Part shown: piece by piece, positions 25,137 through 34,318 of the stretch
Numbering within the stretch: the stretch's first letter is position 1
How the letters are laid out: every line of letters begins with the position of its first letter
NCBI GenBank assembly: GCA_021776075.1
Contig: JAJFGQ010000072.1
Coordinates: 1-46,973 of the forward strand
From: Alphaproteobacteria bacterium
GTDB taxonomy: Bacteria; Pseudomonadota; Alphaproteobacteria; Micavibrionales; Micavibrionaceae
Direction of reading: 5' to 3'
Length of the DNA: 46,973 nt
Translations under genes and position numbers: made by a program
The notes under the pieces: model-generated
Told to the model about the DNA's origin: nothing
The model's database searches: none
The model's input: the letters and a program-made list of their open reading frames with translations, nothing else

Positions 25137-26360
25137 TTAACTTTTCAAATCAGATATTTTAGCAGAGGGATTAACGGGTTGTCCCTTATAACGCAATTCA
25201 TAATATAACGCCGGATTCGTTCCGCGAGAAGAGGAAGAGGGTAATTGTCCCATAGGTTCTCCGGCGGCAACAGTTTGCCCCACCACTGTATCAATTCTTT
25301 CAAATCCTGCAAGCAGGCTGTGATAGCCTTTTTTATGTTCCAGAATAACCATATGGCCGTAATTTTTGAATGTGCCCGCAAAACGAACAACGCCGCCCAT
25401 GGGCGCCACAACGAGCGCCGCGGAGCGCCCCTGAATTGTCAGGCCCCGGCTTGTTGCTCCGATGCTGTCGGTTTCTCCGTAACCGGTCGTGATAATACCG
25501 GATACCGGTGTTTGCGCTTTCCCGTGGCCGGGCATAAAAAATGAGACGGTTTTTGTTTTACGGTTTGAGGACTGCGCTTTTTTTGCTTCTGCGGCCCTGC
25601 TTTTACTGCGTTCATTTTCAGCTAATTTTGTCAGCAAGTCCTGCAAGGAACGAGCTTCTTTGGCAATACGTTTAACATTCCGTGCGCTCTGCGCGTAATT
25701 GCTGTTCGTCTTTTTGTAGAGTTTTTCGCGCGTGTTCAGGAGATCGGCCATGGCCATTTTTTTTGTCTTGAGTTGCGTCTTTGTTTTCAGGGTGTCCTGA
25801 CGGTTTTGATCCAGCGTGGTACGGATGGTTTGCAGACGTTTCAGGTCTGCGGATAAAGATTCAGTCCGTTTATGAACGGAGGGCAGGACACTTTTCAGCA
25901 GCATGGCGGTTTGTGCTGTTTGTAGCGGCGCGCCGGGACGAATGATAAGGGCTTCCGGCGGGATACGACTCATGCGTTCCAGAGCCAGTATAAGATTGGC
26001 AATCGACCCGTAATCCTGTTCAAGACGTTGTTCTATACCTTTGCGCTCTGCCGACAGTGCCGTAATTTGTGTTTCCAGATTTTGCAGAGCCGCTTCATTC
26101 CTTTGTACCGATTTAGCAATTTTAAGAAGGTCAGCCTTTGTTTGTTTTAGTTTTTTTTTCGTGCTCTTTAGTTTTTTTTGCAGTGTCGATTTTTGATCTT
26201 TTTCCTGTTCCAGCCTTTCCTGAAGACTATTTAGCGCCTGCGTTTTACTGACGGGCAAAGGCGGGGCATCTGCTCTGGTTTCTGCGCCCGCAAAAATAAA
26301 AAGGAGGGCAACGGGGATTGCCAGTTTTATAAAAATGTTGATCTTATTTTTAAAAAACAT
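25137..26360 (-). CDS. EnvC-like murein hydrolase activator, degenerate LytM
   Basis: A 407-residue exported protein. After the signal peptide (about 1-30, ending TRADA) come long coiled coils (about 38-275) and a C-terminal M23/LytM domain (about 285-400: GIITTGYGE, VVAPMGGVVRFAGTFKNYGH, VILEHKKGYHSLLAG). The zinc ligands are lost: SRGLTIQG replaces the HxGxD motif and ALYYELRYKG lacks the HxH motif. As in E. coli EnvC, it should activate amidases at the septum rather than cut peptidoglycan (family knowledge). It lies between rlmH and ctpA. Confidence 0.9.
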   Translation of the reverse strand: MFFKNKINIFIKLAIPVALLFIFAGAETRADAPPLPVSKTQALNSLQERLEQEKDQKSTLQKKLKSTKKKLKQTKADLLKIAKSVQRNEAALQNLETQITALSAERKGIEQRLEQDYGSIANLILALERMSRIPPEALIIRPGAPLQTAQTAMLLKSVLPSVHKRTESLSADLKRLQTIRTTLDQNRQDTLKTKTQLKTKKMAMADLLNTREKLYKKTNSNYAQSARNVKRIAKEARSLQDLLTKLAENERSKSRAAEAKKAQSSNRKTKTVSFFMPGHGKAQTPVSGIITTGYGETDSIGATSRGLTIQGRSAALVVAPMGGVVRFAGTFKNYGHMVILEHKKGYHSLLAGFERIDTVVGQTVAAGEPMGQLPSSSSRGTNPALYYELRYKGQPVNPSAKISDLKS

Positions 26361-26369
26361 GAGAGGCTG

Positions 26370-26789
26370 CTATTCCCTGTGATACGGATGACCGGCGGTG
26401 ATTTGTTGAGCTCTGTAAAGTTGTTCGATCAGCATAACGCGGACCAGTTTATGAGGCCATGTCTGAATGCCAAATGATAGCAGAAAATCAGCTTGGTCGC
26501 GGAGCTTTTTGCTCAAACCATCGGCGGGGCCTATTACAAACTGAACATGAGTTTGTCCCCGTAGGGATAAGTCTTCCAGCTTTTGAGAGAATTCAAGACT
26601 TCGCAGGCTTTTGCCTTTTTCATCAAGGGCGATGAGATAGGCTTCCGGCTTTATTTTTTCCAGAATTTGTTTTTCAGTATCAATTTCATGGAGAGTTAGA
26701 GACCATTGCAGGCGCTTTTTGTATTTATGCCATTCGTCTGACAAGGGATCATTCCGCAGTTTTCCTGCGGCTATAATATCAATACGCAT
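26370..26789 (-). CDS. rlmH: 23S rRNA (pseudouridine1915-N3)-methyltransferase
   Basis: SPOUT methyltransferase that acts on helix 69 of 23S rRNA in 70S ribosomes. 139 residues; MRIDIIAAGKLRN start, LIALDEKGKSLRS, the knot segment FVIGPADGLSKKLR and the C-terminal MLIEQLYRAQQITAGHPYH signature are all present. It is paired with rsfS (17-bp gap), the universal arrangement for these two ribosome-associated factors. Confidence 0.96.
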   Translation of the reverse strand: MRIDIIAAGKLRNDPLSDEWHKYKKRLQWSLTLHEIDTEKQILEKIKPEAYLIALDEKGKSLRSLEFSQKLEDLSLRGQTHVQFVIGPADGLSKKLRDQADFLLSFGIQTWPHKLVRVMLIEQLYRAQQITAGHPYHRE

Positions 26790-26806
26790 AAAAGCAGACT
26801 ACCAGA

Positions 26807-27193
26807 TTACTGGAGTGGTTGTCCGGCAGAAACTTCCAAAAGATGAGGCGTGCTCCACATTTTTTCTATTTTATAAAAATCGCGCACTTCCGGGCGGAAA
26901 AGATGAACGATAACATCGCCGGCATCCAGAATAACCCAGTTACACTGCTCCATTCCTTCGGTGCGGATATGGTTGTGTCCTGTTGCTTTCAGGCGGTCTC
27001 TCAATTTTTCTGCCAAGGCGCCAACCTGTCGGGAGGATCGTCCTGAGGCGACAACCATATAGTCAGCAAGCGCTGTCTTTCCTCTTAAGTCGATAATTTC
27101 GATCTCTTCCGCTTTATCAGCATCCAGCGACTGTTCGATCAGTGCTTTTAGCTGTTCCGGACTTTTTGGTCCGTTTGTATAGGTGGTTAAAAT
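26807..27193 (-). CDS. rsfS: Ribosomal silencing factor RsfS, non-canonical start
   Basis: Binds L14 and blocks subunit joining during starvation. The conserved core EEIEIIDLRGKTALADYMVV followed by ASGRSSRQVGALAEKL and CNWVILDAGDVIVHLF is intact. The first in-frame ATG (27058) lies inside this core, so translation must begin upstream, yet no ATG, GTG or TTG occurs in frame before the stop at 27217. The best initiator is ATT at 27193, with AGAGAGG 6 bp upstream, giving 128 residues; ATT at 27196 is the alternative. Alternatively, an ATG at 27218 gives MTTTEREVNY and would enter the RsfS frame after a +1 shift near TTTT (27190-27194). The C-terminus is normal. Confidence 0.85.
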   Translation of the reverse strand: MLTTYTNGPKSPEQLKALIEQSLDADKAEEIEIIDLRGKTALADYMVVASGRSSRQVGALAEKLRDRLKATGHNHIRTEGMEQCNWVILDAGDVIVHLFRPEVRDFYKIEKMWSTPHLLEVSAGQPLQ

Positions 27194-27255
27194 AATTGAC
27201 CTCTCTTTCTGTTGTAGTCATTTCCATTTACTTTCTTCACATCGTTATTCGTCGA

Positions 27256-27438
27256 TCACGTACGGGATTTGTACGCTTCTCTTCTTATGCCTTGTGCAAA
27301 AAGTAAAGCAAAACGACTATAGGGTGTGAACTGACCATAATAAAAAGCGCCACAATGCACAAGCATTAAGGCGCTTTCAAAAAATACGGGTTCTTCAACC
27401 CTGAAGTCACATATGTTATGCCCCTTTAATAAGGCCAT
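27256..27438 (-). CDS. Possible 60-residue small protein between nadD and rsfS
   Basis: From the ATG at 27438 (AAGGGAG about 6 bp upstream) the frame reads MALLKGHNICDFRVEEPVFF and continues 60 residues; it is also open to an ATG at 27558 (100 residues) without a ribosome site. Aromatic residues and two cysteines are notable. No family is recognised. It fills most of the otherwise empty spacer between rsfS and nadD. Composition is not decisive. Confidence 0.35.
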   Translation of the reverse strand: MALLKGHNICDFRVEEPVFFESALMLVHCGAFYYGQFTPYSRFALLFAQGIRREAYKSRT

Positions 27439-27573
27439 ATACACTCCCTTTCTATGGTCAAGCAGTAAGCTCTTCTCATACTTCAATTTTACGCCTTTTT
27501 CGGGGGTTACGCAACAAAAAGGGAGCGTTTTTTCTTTATAAATTACATTAGAGTTCATGCCCAATGCATTGAT

Positions 27574-28182
27574 TTACAGTCTATTTCTTATTTCAGTTGA
27601 TGATATTTCTATCATATTTTCTTTCATAACCCAGTATGTTGTTTGTGGGGTTAACGGCGCTTTTTCAGCTTTATCCAGATAAACGTGATTCTGCGAAGGG
27701 AGACTTTTCAGAGGACTGTTTTCAACTTGGGACCATGATGGCGGGCGCGCAACAAAGACAGTTGCCGCTTCTTTCAGGATGTCTTTCCAGTGATACCATT
27801 CATGGAAAATATTGGCATTGTCTGTTCCGGCAACCAGCGCGAAATCTGTTTTTGGGTAATGCTTTTTAATTTCCCTGATTGTGTCATAGGTGCGGTTTAG
27901 GTCCAGTTTTTGCTCTATGTCAGAGACAAGAATTTTCGGATGTTTGGCGATTTCAAAACATAGTTTTAAGCGCTCATCATAAGGCGCCAGAATTTTTTTG
28001 TCTTTCAGGGGGTTATGGGGTGTGACCAGCCACCATACGGCATCCAGCTTCAGTGCCTTCAGGGCGATTGTGCTGATGTGAACATGACCTTCATGAGGCG
28101 GATTAAACGACCCGCCAAGTAAGCCAACACGTTTACCCTGCCATGCGGCGTTGTCAAAAAGATTGGGTGGAGATAAAGCCAT
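27574..28182 (-). CDS. nadD: Nicotinate-nucleotide adenylyltransferase
   Basis: Transfers AMP to nicotinate mononucleotide in NAD synthesis. 202 residues with GLLGGSFNPPHEGH (20-33), the nucleotidyltransferase HxGH motif (HEGH), VAGTDNANIFHEWYHW and the C-terminal ISSTEIRNRL. nadD directly before rsfS and rlmH is a conserved order in Proteobacteria; here a spacer with a doubtful small frame lies between them. Confidence 0.95.
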   Translation of the reverse strand: MALSPPNLFDNAAWQGKRVGLLGGSFNPPHEGHVHISTIALKALKLDAVWWLVTPHNPLKDKKILAPYDERLKLCFEIAKHPKILVSDIEQKLDLNRTYDTIREIKKHYPKTDFALVAGTDNANIFHEWYHWKDILKEAATVFVARPPSWSQVENSPLKSLPSQNHVYLDKAEKAPLTPQTTYWVMKENMIEISSTEIRNRL

Positions 28183-28257
28183 GGTCTACCAATTCATATC
28201 CTGTAAATAATGAACGGTATTATAGAAAAAGATGGGAATAAAGGAAAGGAAAATCGG

Positions 28258-28743
28258 TTACAGGCTATTCGCTACATTTTTGATGGAGTCATCAATTAAG
28301 CGGCTATTCGTTTTGTCATCCATTTTTTCAATAATGATTTCTCTTGTGGCTTGTACGGCCAATTGAGCTGCGTGAGTTCGAATTTCCTGCAAAGTTTTTT
28401 CTTCCATGCGGTGCAAGCGGTCCTGTAATTGTTGTTCGCGCCTGTTCATAAGCTCTTTTAATGAATCTTCTGCATCTTTACGAATTTTTTCAGCATGCTT
28501 TTTGGCAGAATCAACAATGGCCTGCGCTTCTTTTTTGGAATCGCGCTGTTTGCGTTGATATTGCGCCAGAAGCTCCTGAGCCTCTACGCGCAGGGATTCA
28601 GCTGTTTCAATTTCCTTACGAATCTCTTCAATGCGACCGTCCAGAATATTCAGAAAAGCCTGCCGGCCGTAACGGAAAGCGAGAACGGAAAAAACGACAA
28701 AGGAAATTGTCACCCATATTTGTGCGTCATGAAGGAATTCCAT
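28258..28743 (-). CDS. atpF: ATP synthase F0 subunit b
   Basis: A 161-residue peripheral-stalk subunit: N-terminal membrane helix (about 8-28, IWVTISFVVFSVLAFRYGR) and a long charged coiled coil. It is the second of two b-type genes and its ATG overlaps the stop of the b' gene. Together b and b' form a heterodimeric stalk, as in other Alphaproteobacteria. It is the last gene of the F0 operon. Confidence 0.92.
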   Translation of the reverse strand: MEFLHDAQIWVTISFVVFSVLAFRYGRQAFLNILDGRIEEIRKEIETAESLRVEAQELLAQYQRKQRDSKKEAQAIVDSAKKHAEKIRKDAEDSLKELMNRREQQLQDRLHRMEEKTLQEIRTHAAQLAVQATREIIIEKMDDKTNSRLIDDSIKNVANSL

Positions 28744-29384
28744 CAGGCGGCTTTCCTCCGGTTTAGGGCGTCAACAACGGTTTTAGCCTGTTTTATGTCT
28801 GTGGAGATACCGACAATTTTTTCAGCAGCTTCGCTGGCGAGTTCGGCGGCAATGGTGTTCATATCCTCCATCGCTTCTTTCTTCGCTTTGTGAAGTCGTT
28901 TTTCAAGGGCTTCAACGTTTTTGTCGGCTTCTTCACGAAAAAGTTTATAACTTCTGGCCGTTTTCGTTTTTATTTTGTCACTGACATCCATCGTGATCCG
29001 GGCAGCTTCCGTACGAGCCTTTTCAAGATTTTCTTCGTAAGATTTCTGGGCGTTCTCTGCTTCTGTCTTAATTTTTTCGGAGGTCTCCAGATCGCTTTGA
29101 ACGTGAAGGCGTCTGTTCTCCAGAATACCGGAAATATCCGGCAGGGTCTTATTCGCAAAAAAGACATAGAGAATAACAAAGGTTATGGTGAGCCAAAAGA
29201 CCTGACTGGCGTATGTCGAGGGGTCAAATTGCGGCAATCCGCCGCTGGACTCACCTGAGCCATGCGCCTCACCATGAGCTTCGGCAGCCATGAGGAGTGG
29301 TATCCTGAGGCATAAGGCACAGAACAGCCCGGTCGTTAAACCGGCCAGACGAAGTTTGAACATTTGTATTTTACAGACGGACAT
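28743..29384 (-). CDS. atpF2: ATP synthase F0 subunit b'
   Basis: A 213-residue b' subunit with an N-terminal hydrophobic segment (about 10-32), a His/Gly/Ser-rich linker (EAHGEAHGSGESSGG), the stalk helix anchor FWLTITFVILYVFFANKTLP and a coiled coil to the end. The first ATG is at 29384, 3 bp after the atpE stop; an in-frame ATG at 29291 would give the more usual MAAEAHGEAHGS start but has no Shine-Dalgarno. The additional N-terminal helix is therefore worth checking. Confidence 0.9.
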   Translation of the reverse strand: MSVCKIQMFKLRLAGLTTGLFCALCLRIPLLMAAEAHGEAHGSGESSGGLPQFDPSTYASQVFWLTITFVILYVFFANKTLPDISGILENRRLHVQSDLETSEKIKTEAENAQKSYEENLEKARTEAARITMDVSDKIKTKTARSYKLFREEADKNVEALEKRLHKAKKEAMEDMNTIAAELASEAAEKIVGISTDIKQAKTVVDALNRRKAA

Positions 29385-29387
29385 CAA

Positions 29388-29612
29388 TTATCCGAATAAA
29401 ATAACAAGCGAAATCACGAGCGCAAAAATTGCCAGTGCTTCTGTCAGAGCAAAAGTCAGGAAGAATTTTTTGTCCAGTATTTCTACCGCATTCGGGTTGC
29501 GACCCACAGCCTCATTATAAGAGGAGAAAATAAGGCCCAGACCAATGCCCACACCGATAATAGGCATCAGCGCAATGGCGGCGGCAATCAATTTAGCAGC
29601 TTCCAGTTCCAT
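29388..29612 (-). CDS. atpE: ATP synthase F0 subunit c
   Basis: A 74-residue hairpin proteolipid that builds the rotor ring. Helix 1 contains the glycine motif VGIGLGLIF, the polar loop has GRNPNAVE, and helix 2 carries the proton-binding glutamate E58 in FALTEALAIF. It has none of the extra polar ligands expected for a sodium ring as far as can be seen. It lies between atpB and the b' gene. Confidence 0.96.
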   Translation of the reverse strand: MELEAAKLIAAAIALMPIIGVGIGLGLIFSSYNEAVGRNPNAVEILDKKFFLTFALTEALAIFALVISLVILFG

Positions 29613-29682
29613 ACTCGTTTTCCTTTTCTTTTTCTTCTGTTGTAGTTGTAGTTATAATTATAATGACCGCGATCCTACACAT

Positions 29683-30429
29683 TTAGTGATGAAGATCAAC
29701 CGTATCTTTCAGGTAAATACAGGAAAGAACAGTAAAAACATAGGCGTGCAGCAAGGCAATTAAAATCTCAAAGGCGATCAATATTACGTTGAATAACATG
29801 GGGACCAATCCGACGACAAAGCCGCCAATGCCCATGCTGAGCATAGCCACACTGAATCCGGCAAAGACCTTGAGCATCAGGTGACCCGCCATCATGTTGG
29901 CAAAAAGACGAACAGAGAGCGTCACAGGGCGTACCATGAATGAAATCAGTTCAATCGGTATAATCAGCGGAAACAGCCAGAAGGGAACTCCCGGCGGCAC
30001 AAACAAGCTAAAAAAGGAAACGCCGTGACGGATAATACCAATCAGTAATACGGCAAAGAAAATCATCATTGCCAGCGCGCCGGTCACAATAATATGGCTG
30101 GTATAGGTGAAAGCGTAGGGAATCATGCCCAGTAAATTCCCCATCAGCACGACCATAAATAATGTAAAGACAAGGGGAAAATAGTGCCGTCCGCCTGAGC
30201 CGATATTCTCCCGAATCATATTGGCAACGAATTCGTAAAGCATTTCAGAGAGAACCTGTAAGCGGCCCGGAACAAGCGCTTTGCGGTTTGTCGCAAGGGA
30301 GAGTGTAATCGTTGACACCAGAATAGCCAAAACCATCATAACCGATGAATTGGTGAAGGAGAGGTCCACACCGCCAATTTCAAGCGGGATAATGGGCTGG
30401 ATAACAAACTGATGAATGGGGTCGGACAC
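29683..30429 (-). CDS. atpB: ATP synthase F0 subunit a
   Basis: A 248-residue polytopic stator subunit that forms the proton half-channels. The essential arginine is in VTLSVRLFANMMAGH, and the C-terminal helix FEILIALLHAYVFTVLSCIYL is typical. The start is a GTG at 30429 with GAGGGAAA 6 bp upstream. It follows atpI by 16 bp. Confidence 0.96.
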   Translation of the reverse strand: MSDPIHQFVIQPIIPLEIGGVDLSFTNSSVMMVLAILVSTITLSLATNRKALVPGRLQVLSEMLYEFVANMIRENIGSGGRHYFPLVFTLFMVVLMGNLLGMIPYAFTYTSHIIVTGALAMMIFFAVLLIGIIRHGVSFFSLFVPPGVPFWLFPLIIPIELISFMVRPVTLSVRLFANMMAGHLMLKVFAGFSVAMLSMGIGGFVVGLVPMLFNVILIAFEILIALLHAYVFTVLSCIYLKDTVDLHH

Positions 30430-30445
30430 GGTAGTTTCCCTCGTT

Positions 30446-30838
30446 TTACTCTTTGTCTTTACTTATATCTTTAGTTACATCTTCATCTACTGGCGCGTTT
30501 TTAGCGTCTTTTTCGTCTTTTTGCAAGGCCGCAAATCCAACCGAAGAGCCCATATTTTGTGTAATCCGGTAAATGTTCATGAAACCGGCGCCGATACCGG
30601 CCAAAAGAAAGATAATCAGGAAGAGCGGTTTTGTCTCCAGCCAGTTATCCAGTAACAAGCCGATGAACACGCCAGCACCAATGCTGACCACCAGTTCTGC
30701 CCCGGCGCGCATACCGGCATTCATATTATGCGCTTCACGTTCCTGTTTGGATTCGGCGTTTTCTTCAGCAGATCCCTGTGCTTTGAATTTCTTGATTTTA
30801 TCATCAAGGTTTTGGAGGTTATCGTCGCCGGTGCTCAT
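30446..30838 (-). CDS. atpI: AtpI-type ATP synthase assembly protein
   Basis: A 130-residue protein with two membrane helices (about 57-75 and 82-103, AGAELVVSIGAGVFIGLLLD and FLIIFLLAGIGAGFMNIYR), charged ends and a Lys/Asp-rich tail. AtpI helps assemble the c-ring. Its ATG directly abuts the smc stop codon, so smc and the F0 genes are probably transcribed together. Confidence 0.9.
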   Translation of the reverse strand: MSTGDDNLQNLDDKIKKFKAQGSAEENAESKQEREAHNMNAGMRAGAELVVSIGAGVFIGLLLDNWLETKPLFLIIFLLAGIGAGFMNIYRITQNMGSSVGFAALQKDEKDAKNAPVDEDVTKDISKDKE

Positions 30839-33800
30839 TTACGCTGCCTCATCCAGAAAATCCATTTGCTGGTTCATATCAACAGACACCAGTTGTGAAA
30901 CGCCCTTTTCCGACATGGTCACACCGTAGAGCCGGTCCATGCGTGCCATGGTCAGGCGGTGGTGTGTGATCACCAGAAAGCGCGTTTCGCCGCGATCGGA
31001 AAACTCATCAAGCAAATCACAAAACCGGTCGACATTGGCATCATCCAGAGGGGCATCAACCTCATCCAGCACACAAATCGGGGAGGGATTGGTCAGGAAC
31101 ATGGCAAAAATCAGGGCAATGGCCGTCAGGGTTTGTTCGCCGCCGGAGAGAAGAGACAGTGATTGCAAAGCCTTGCCCGGTGGCTGTGCAAAAATTTCAA
31201 GGCCGGCTTCGAGCGGGTCATCCGATTCAATTAGGGCTAAATGCGCTTTCCCGCCGTGGAAAAGACGGGTAAACATATCCCGGAAATGAGCGTTCACATG
31301 CTCAAACGCCGCATGAAGGCGTTCACGGGCTTCCTTGTTCAGTTTCTGAATGCCCTGCCGCAATTCCCCGATGGCTTCAATCAGGTCGTTCTTTTCATGC
31401 AGAAGGCCACTGAGTTCTTTTTCCAGTTCTTCCGCTTCCTGATCAGCGCGTAAATTCACAGGGCCGATCAAGTCACGATCACGCACAGCCTTTTCCCGTT
31501 GTTGTTTCAAGGCGTCCAGATCGGGAATGCTATTATCGCTGATGGCGGCTTCTGCGAATAATTCTTCCGGGCTCATATCAAAATGCTCAAGAATATGCTG
31601 GCGAATATCTTCGAGTTGCCGTTGCCGTTCGGCAGCGGTGGCCTGCGCATGGGCGCGTTCTTCACGAGCCTGACCCAGTACGGACTCGGCCTGTTTTAGA
31701 GCTTTTGTCGTTTCTGCCAGTTCGGTTTCGCAGCTTGCCAGTTTGTCAGAGACCAGTGTTTTATTTTGTTCCTGTTCAGTAATACGGGAGAGGAGCGTTT
31801 GGGTTTCTTGCCGTATAAGGGCAGGGCGTTGTTTTAGTTCTTCGGCTTTTGTTGTGAGCTGTTCTTCACGTTTATCCAGATCTTTCAGGCGTTCACGGGC
31901 CCGAATGCAACGGTTCTGGAGATTGACCCGTTCATCACCGATGGCGTGCAGCCGGGCTTTGCGGCGGCTGTGTTCCTGCTGGTGTATCTCATAGTCGCGC
32001 AAGGCGGTATGCCAGTCTTCTCGCGTTTTCTCCAGTATTGCGCGGGCCTGTTCCCTTTTCTGTTTCTGTTCTTCAAGTTTTTTGTCGTCAAAGGCTTTTA
32101 ATTCACGCTGATGTTTAATAAGGATTTCGTCTAAAGACTCGATGTCGCTTTCTGCAAGTACAAGCGTTTCATCCAGCTTGGCCAGTTCAGCCTGCCATGT
32201 GGCCTGTGCCTCGACTGTTGCATTTAAATCTTCGCGCCGGTTGCGGATTTCTATTTCAGCGTCGCGCAGGGCTGTTTGTTTTTCATTCAGTGTGGTTTGG
32301 GTTTCCTGAAAGGCCGCATTGGTTTTCTCCAGTATTTGTTGGGCTTTGTTTTTTTCTTTTCTAACAAGCGGTTCTTGTTTTTGCAATTCAAGCAGCCTGT
32401 TTTTTTGCTGAAGATGTGCGGCATGGCGATCCGTTGCCGCAGATTTGATTTGCAGCCCGTCCCAGCGCCAGTAAGCGCCCTCTTTTGATACAAGAGCCTG
32501 ACCGGGTTTGAGTCCTATGGCTAGTTTATGTCCCTGATCTTCATTTTCAACAACGCCGATCTGGGTTAAAGCAAGATGCAGGGCTGCCGGTGCCTTGACA
32601 GAGGGTTCCAGTGCTTTCGCTCCCTTTGGCAGGGGGTGTATATCAAAATCCTGTATGTTGCGGTCCAGCCAGATGACAGGCGCATTATCGTCTGTGGAGG
32701 CCATCAGGGTATCGCCCAGTGCGCGGGACAGCGCCGCTTCAAATCCTTTATCCGTACGAATATCATCAATAACGGGCTTGAAGTCACGCGTAGAATCAAG
32801 ATTAAGAACAGATTCCAACGCATTGATTTCAGCTATTAATTTTGATTCATTGCTTTCTTTTTCCTGAAGTGTTTTTTGCTGATCTTCACGGTTTTTTTGT
32901 ATCGTTTCAGAGGAGGCTTCAAGAGTCTGAATTTCATGTCTTAGCGTCTCTGCTTTTTTATCCCATGTGCCGATATTTTCCCGTAAGGCCGTGGCTTTAT
33001 TCTTTTCCTGACGGTTCGCGCTTTTTTCTGCCAGTTGTTTTTTTACGTCTGCTATGCGCGCTGTAATGGTTTCTTTGCGGTTCAGGTCCTGCTCACGTTG
33101 TTGTTCCAGGCTTTGGCGGCGGGCACGGTCTTCTGCCATTTTTTCCATCAGAACGGTGTATGACCCTTCGTTTTCCGTAAGCTTTGCTTTCAATTTTTCG
33201 TGCGTTTGTTCGCGCTCTTTTAGTTCCCGATCTTCCTGACCTTGATTTTTTTGAAGAGAACTTTCTTCACCTTCCAGACGTTCGAGAATATGCGTGTTTT
33301 CTTTCAGGGTTTGTTGTTCGTGCGTCCGGTCAGTGTGCATCTGTAGGAGTTGAGCTTTTATTTCTTCAATTTGGTGTGTCAGGCGCTGTTCTTCATCTTC
33401 CAGCCGTTGCAGGGCCAGCTTCTGCGCTTGTAAAGCCGCGGCCATTTCCGCTTCTTTCTGCCGCAGGTCGGGAAGGTCCTGTGCCTGTGTGGTCTGTGTC
33501 TTTGTTAGCTGCGTGACGACAATCAGGTGTTCAGCAACAGTTGTTTCTATTGTTGCAAATTTTCTTTCAATCTCCTGTAGCATTTCATGGCTGGTTTTCC
33601 ATTCCATACCGGCAATCATCACTTCCAGTTGTTTGATCTGGGCACTGAGATTGCGGTAGCGGTTGGCTTGACGCGCCTGTTTTTTAAGGGATTGAAGACG
33701 GGTATCCATACCGCCCAGAAGGTCTTCCAGCCGTTTTAAATTGTTATCTGTGGCCCGCAGCCGTAATTCGGCTTCATGCCGTCGGGCGTATAGCCCTGTG

Positions 33801-34318
33801 ATTCCTGCTGCTTCTTCCAGAATAAGGCGGCGTTCGGACGGTTTGGCCTGAATAATGTTTGTAATTTTGCCCTGAGAGACAAGAAATGGAGAATTCGCAC
33901 CGCTCATAATATCGGCATAGAGGAGCTGGACATCACGGGCACGAACGTTTTTACCGTTAATCCGGTAACCGGAGCCGTGGTCGCGTTCAATCCGGCGTAC
34001 AACTTCAATTTCATCGCTGTTATTGTATGGTCCAGGTGCTGAGCGGGTGCTGTTATCAAGAAGGAGCGAAACTTCGGCCATATTGCGAGAAGGGCGCTTT
34101 GCTGTACCGTTGAAAATGACGTCTTCCATACTGCCTGTGCCGCCACGCATGCGTTTGGAGGAGCTTTCTCCCATGCTCCAGCGCAAAGCCTCAACCAGAT
34201 TGGATTTTCCGCAGCCATTGGGACCGACAACACCTGTCAGCCCGGTGCCGATTTCCATTTCGGTCCGGTCAACAAATGATTTGAAACCCTGAAGGCGTAA
34301 CTTGGAAAACTGTATCAT
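30839..34318 (-). CDS. smc: Chromosome segregation protein SMC
   Basis: A 1159-residue condensin ATPase. N-terminal Walker A GVVGPNGCGKSNLVEALRWS (about 30-49), long coiled coils, a hinge region about 500-640, and the C-terminal signature LSLLSGGEQTLTAIALIFAM with Walker B PICVLDEVDAPLDDANV. The length and order are normal. It holds and organises replicated DNA for segregation. ATG at 34318 overlaps the stop of the DsbA-like gene (ATGA). Many of the antiparallel frames within it are shadows. Confidence 0.97.
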   Translation of the reverse strand: MIQFSKLRLQGFKSFVDRTEMEIGTGLTGVVGPNGCGKSNLVEALRWSMGESSSKRMRGGTGSMEDVIFNGTAKRPSRNMAEVSLLLDNSTRSAPGPYNNSDEIEVVRRIERDHGSGYRINGKNVRARDVQLLYADIMSGANSPFLVSQGKITNIIQAKPSERRLILEEAAGITGLYARRHEAELRLRATDNNLKRLEDLLGGMDTRLQSLKKQARQANRYRNLSAQIKQLEVMIAGMEWKTSHEMLQEIERKFATIETTVAEHLIVVTQLTKTQTTQAQDLPDLRQKEAEMAAALQAQKLALQRLEDEEQRLTHQIEEIKAQLLQMHTDRTHEQQTLKENTHILERLEGEESSLQKNQGQEDRELKEREQTHEKLKAKLTENEGSYTVLMEKMAEDRARRQSLEQQREQDLNRKETITARIADVKKQLAEKSANRQEKNKATALRENIGTWDKKAETLRHEIQTLEASSETIQKNREDQQKTLQEKESNESKLIAEINALESVLNLDSTRDFKPVIDDIRTDKGFEAALSRALGDTLMASTDDNAPVIWLDRNIQDFDIHPLPKGAKALEPSVKAPAALHLALTQIGVVENEDQGHKLAIGLKPGQALVSKEGAYWRWDGLQIKSAATDRHAAHLQQKNRLLELQKQEPLVRKEKNKAQQILEKTNAAFQETQTTLNEKQTALRDAEIEIRNRREDLNATVEAQATWQAELAKLDETLVLAESDIESLDEILIKHQRELKAFDDKKLEEQKQKREQARAILEKTREDWHTALRDYEIHQQEHSRRKARLHAIGDERVNLQNRCIRARERLKDLDKREEQLTTKAEELKQRPALIRQETQTLLSRITEQEQNKTLVSDKLASCETELAETTKALKQAESVLGQAREERAHAQATAAERQRQLEDIRQHILEHFDMSPEELFAEAAISDNSIPDLDALKQQREKAVRDRDLIGPVNLRADQEAEELEKELSGLLHEKNDLIEAIGELRQGIQKLNKEARERLHAAFEHVNAHFRDMFTRLFHGGKAHLALIESDDPLEAGLEIFAQPPGKALQSLSLLSGGEQTLTAIALIFAMFLTNPSPICVLDEVDAPLDDANVDRFCDLLDEFSDRGETRFLVITHHRLTMARMDRLYGVTMSEKGVSQLVSVDMNQQMDFLDEAA

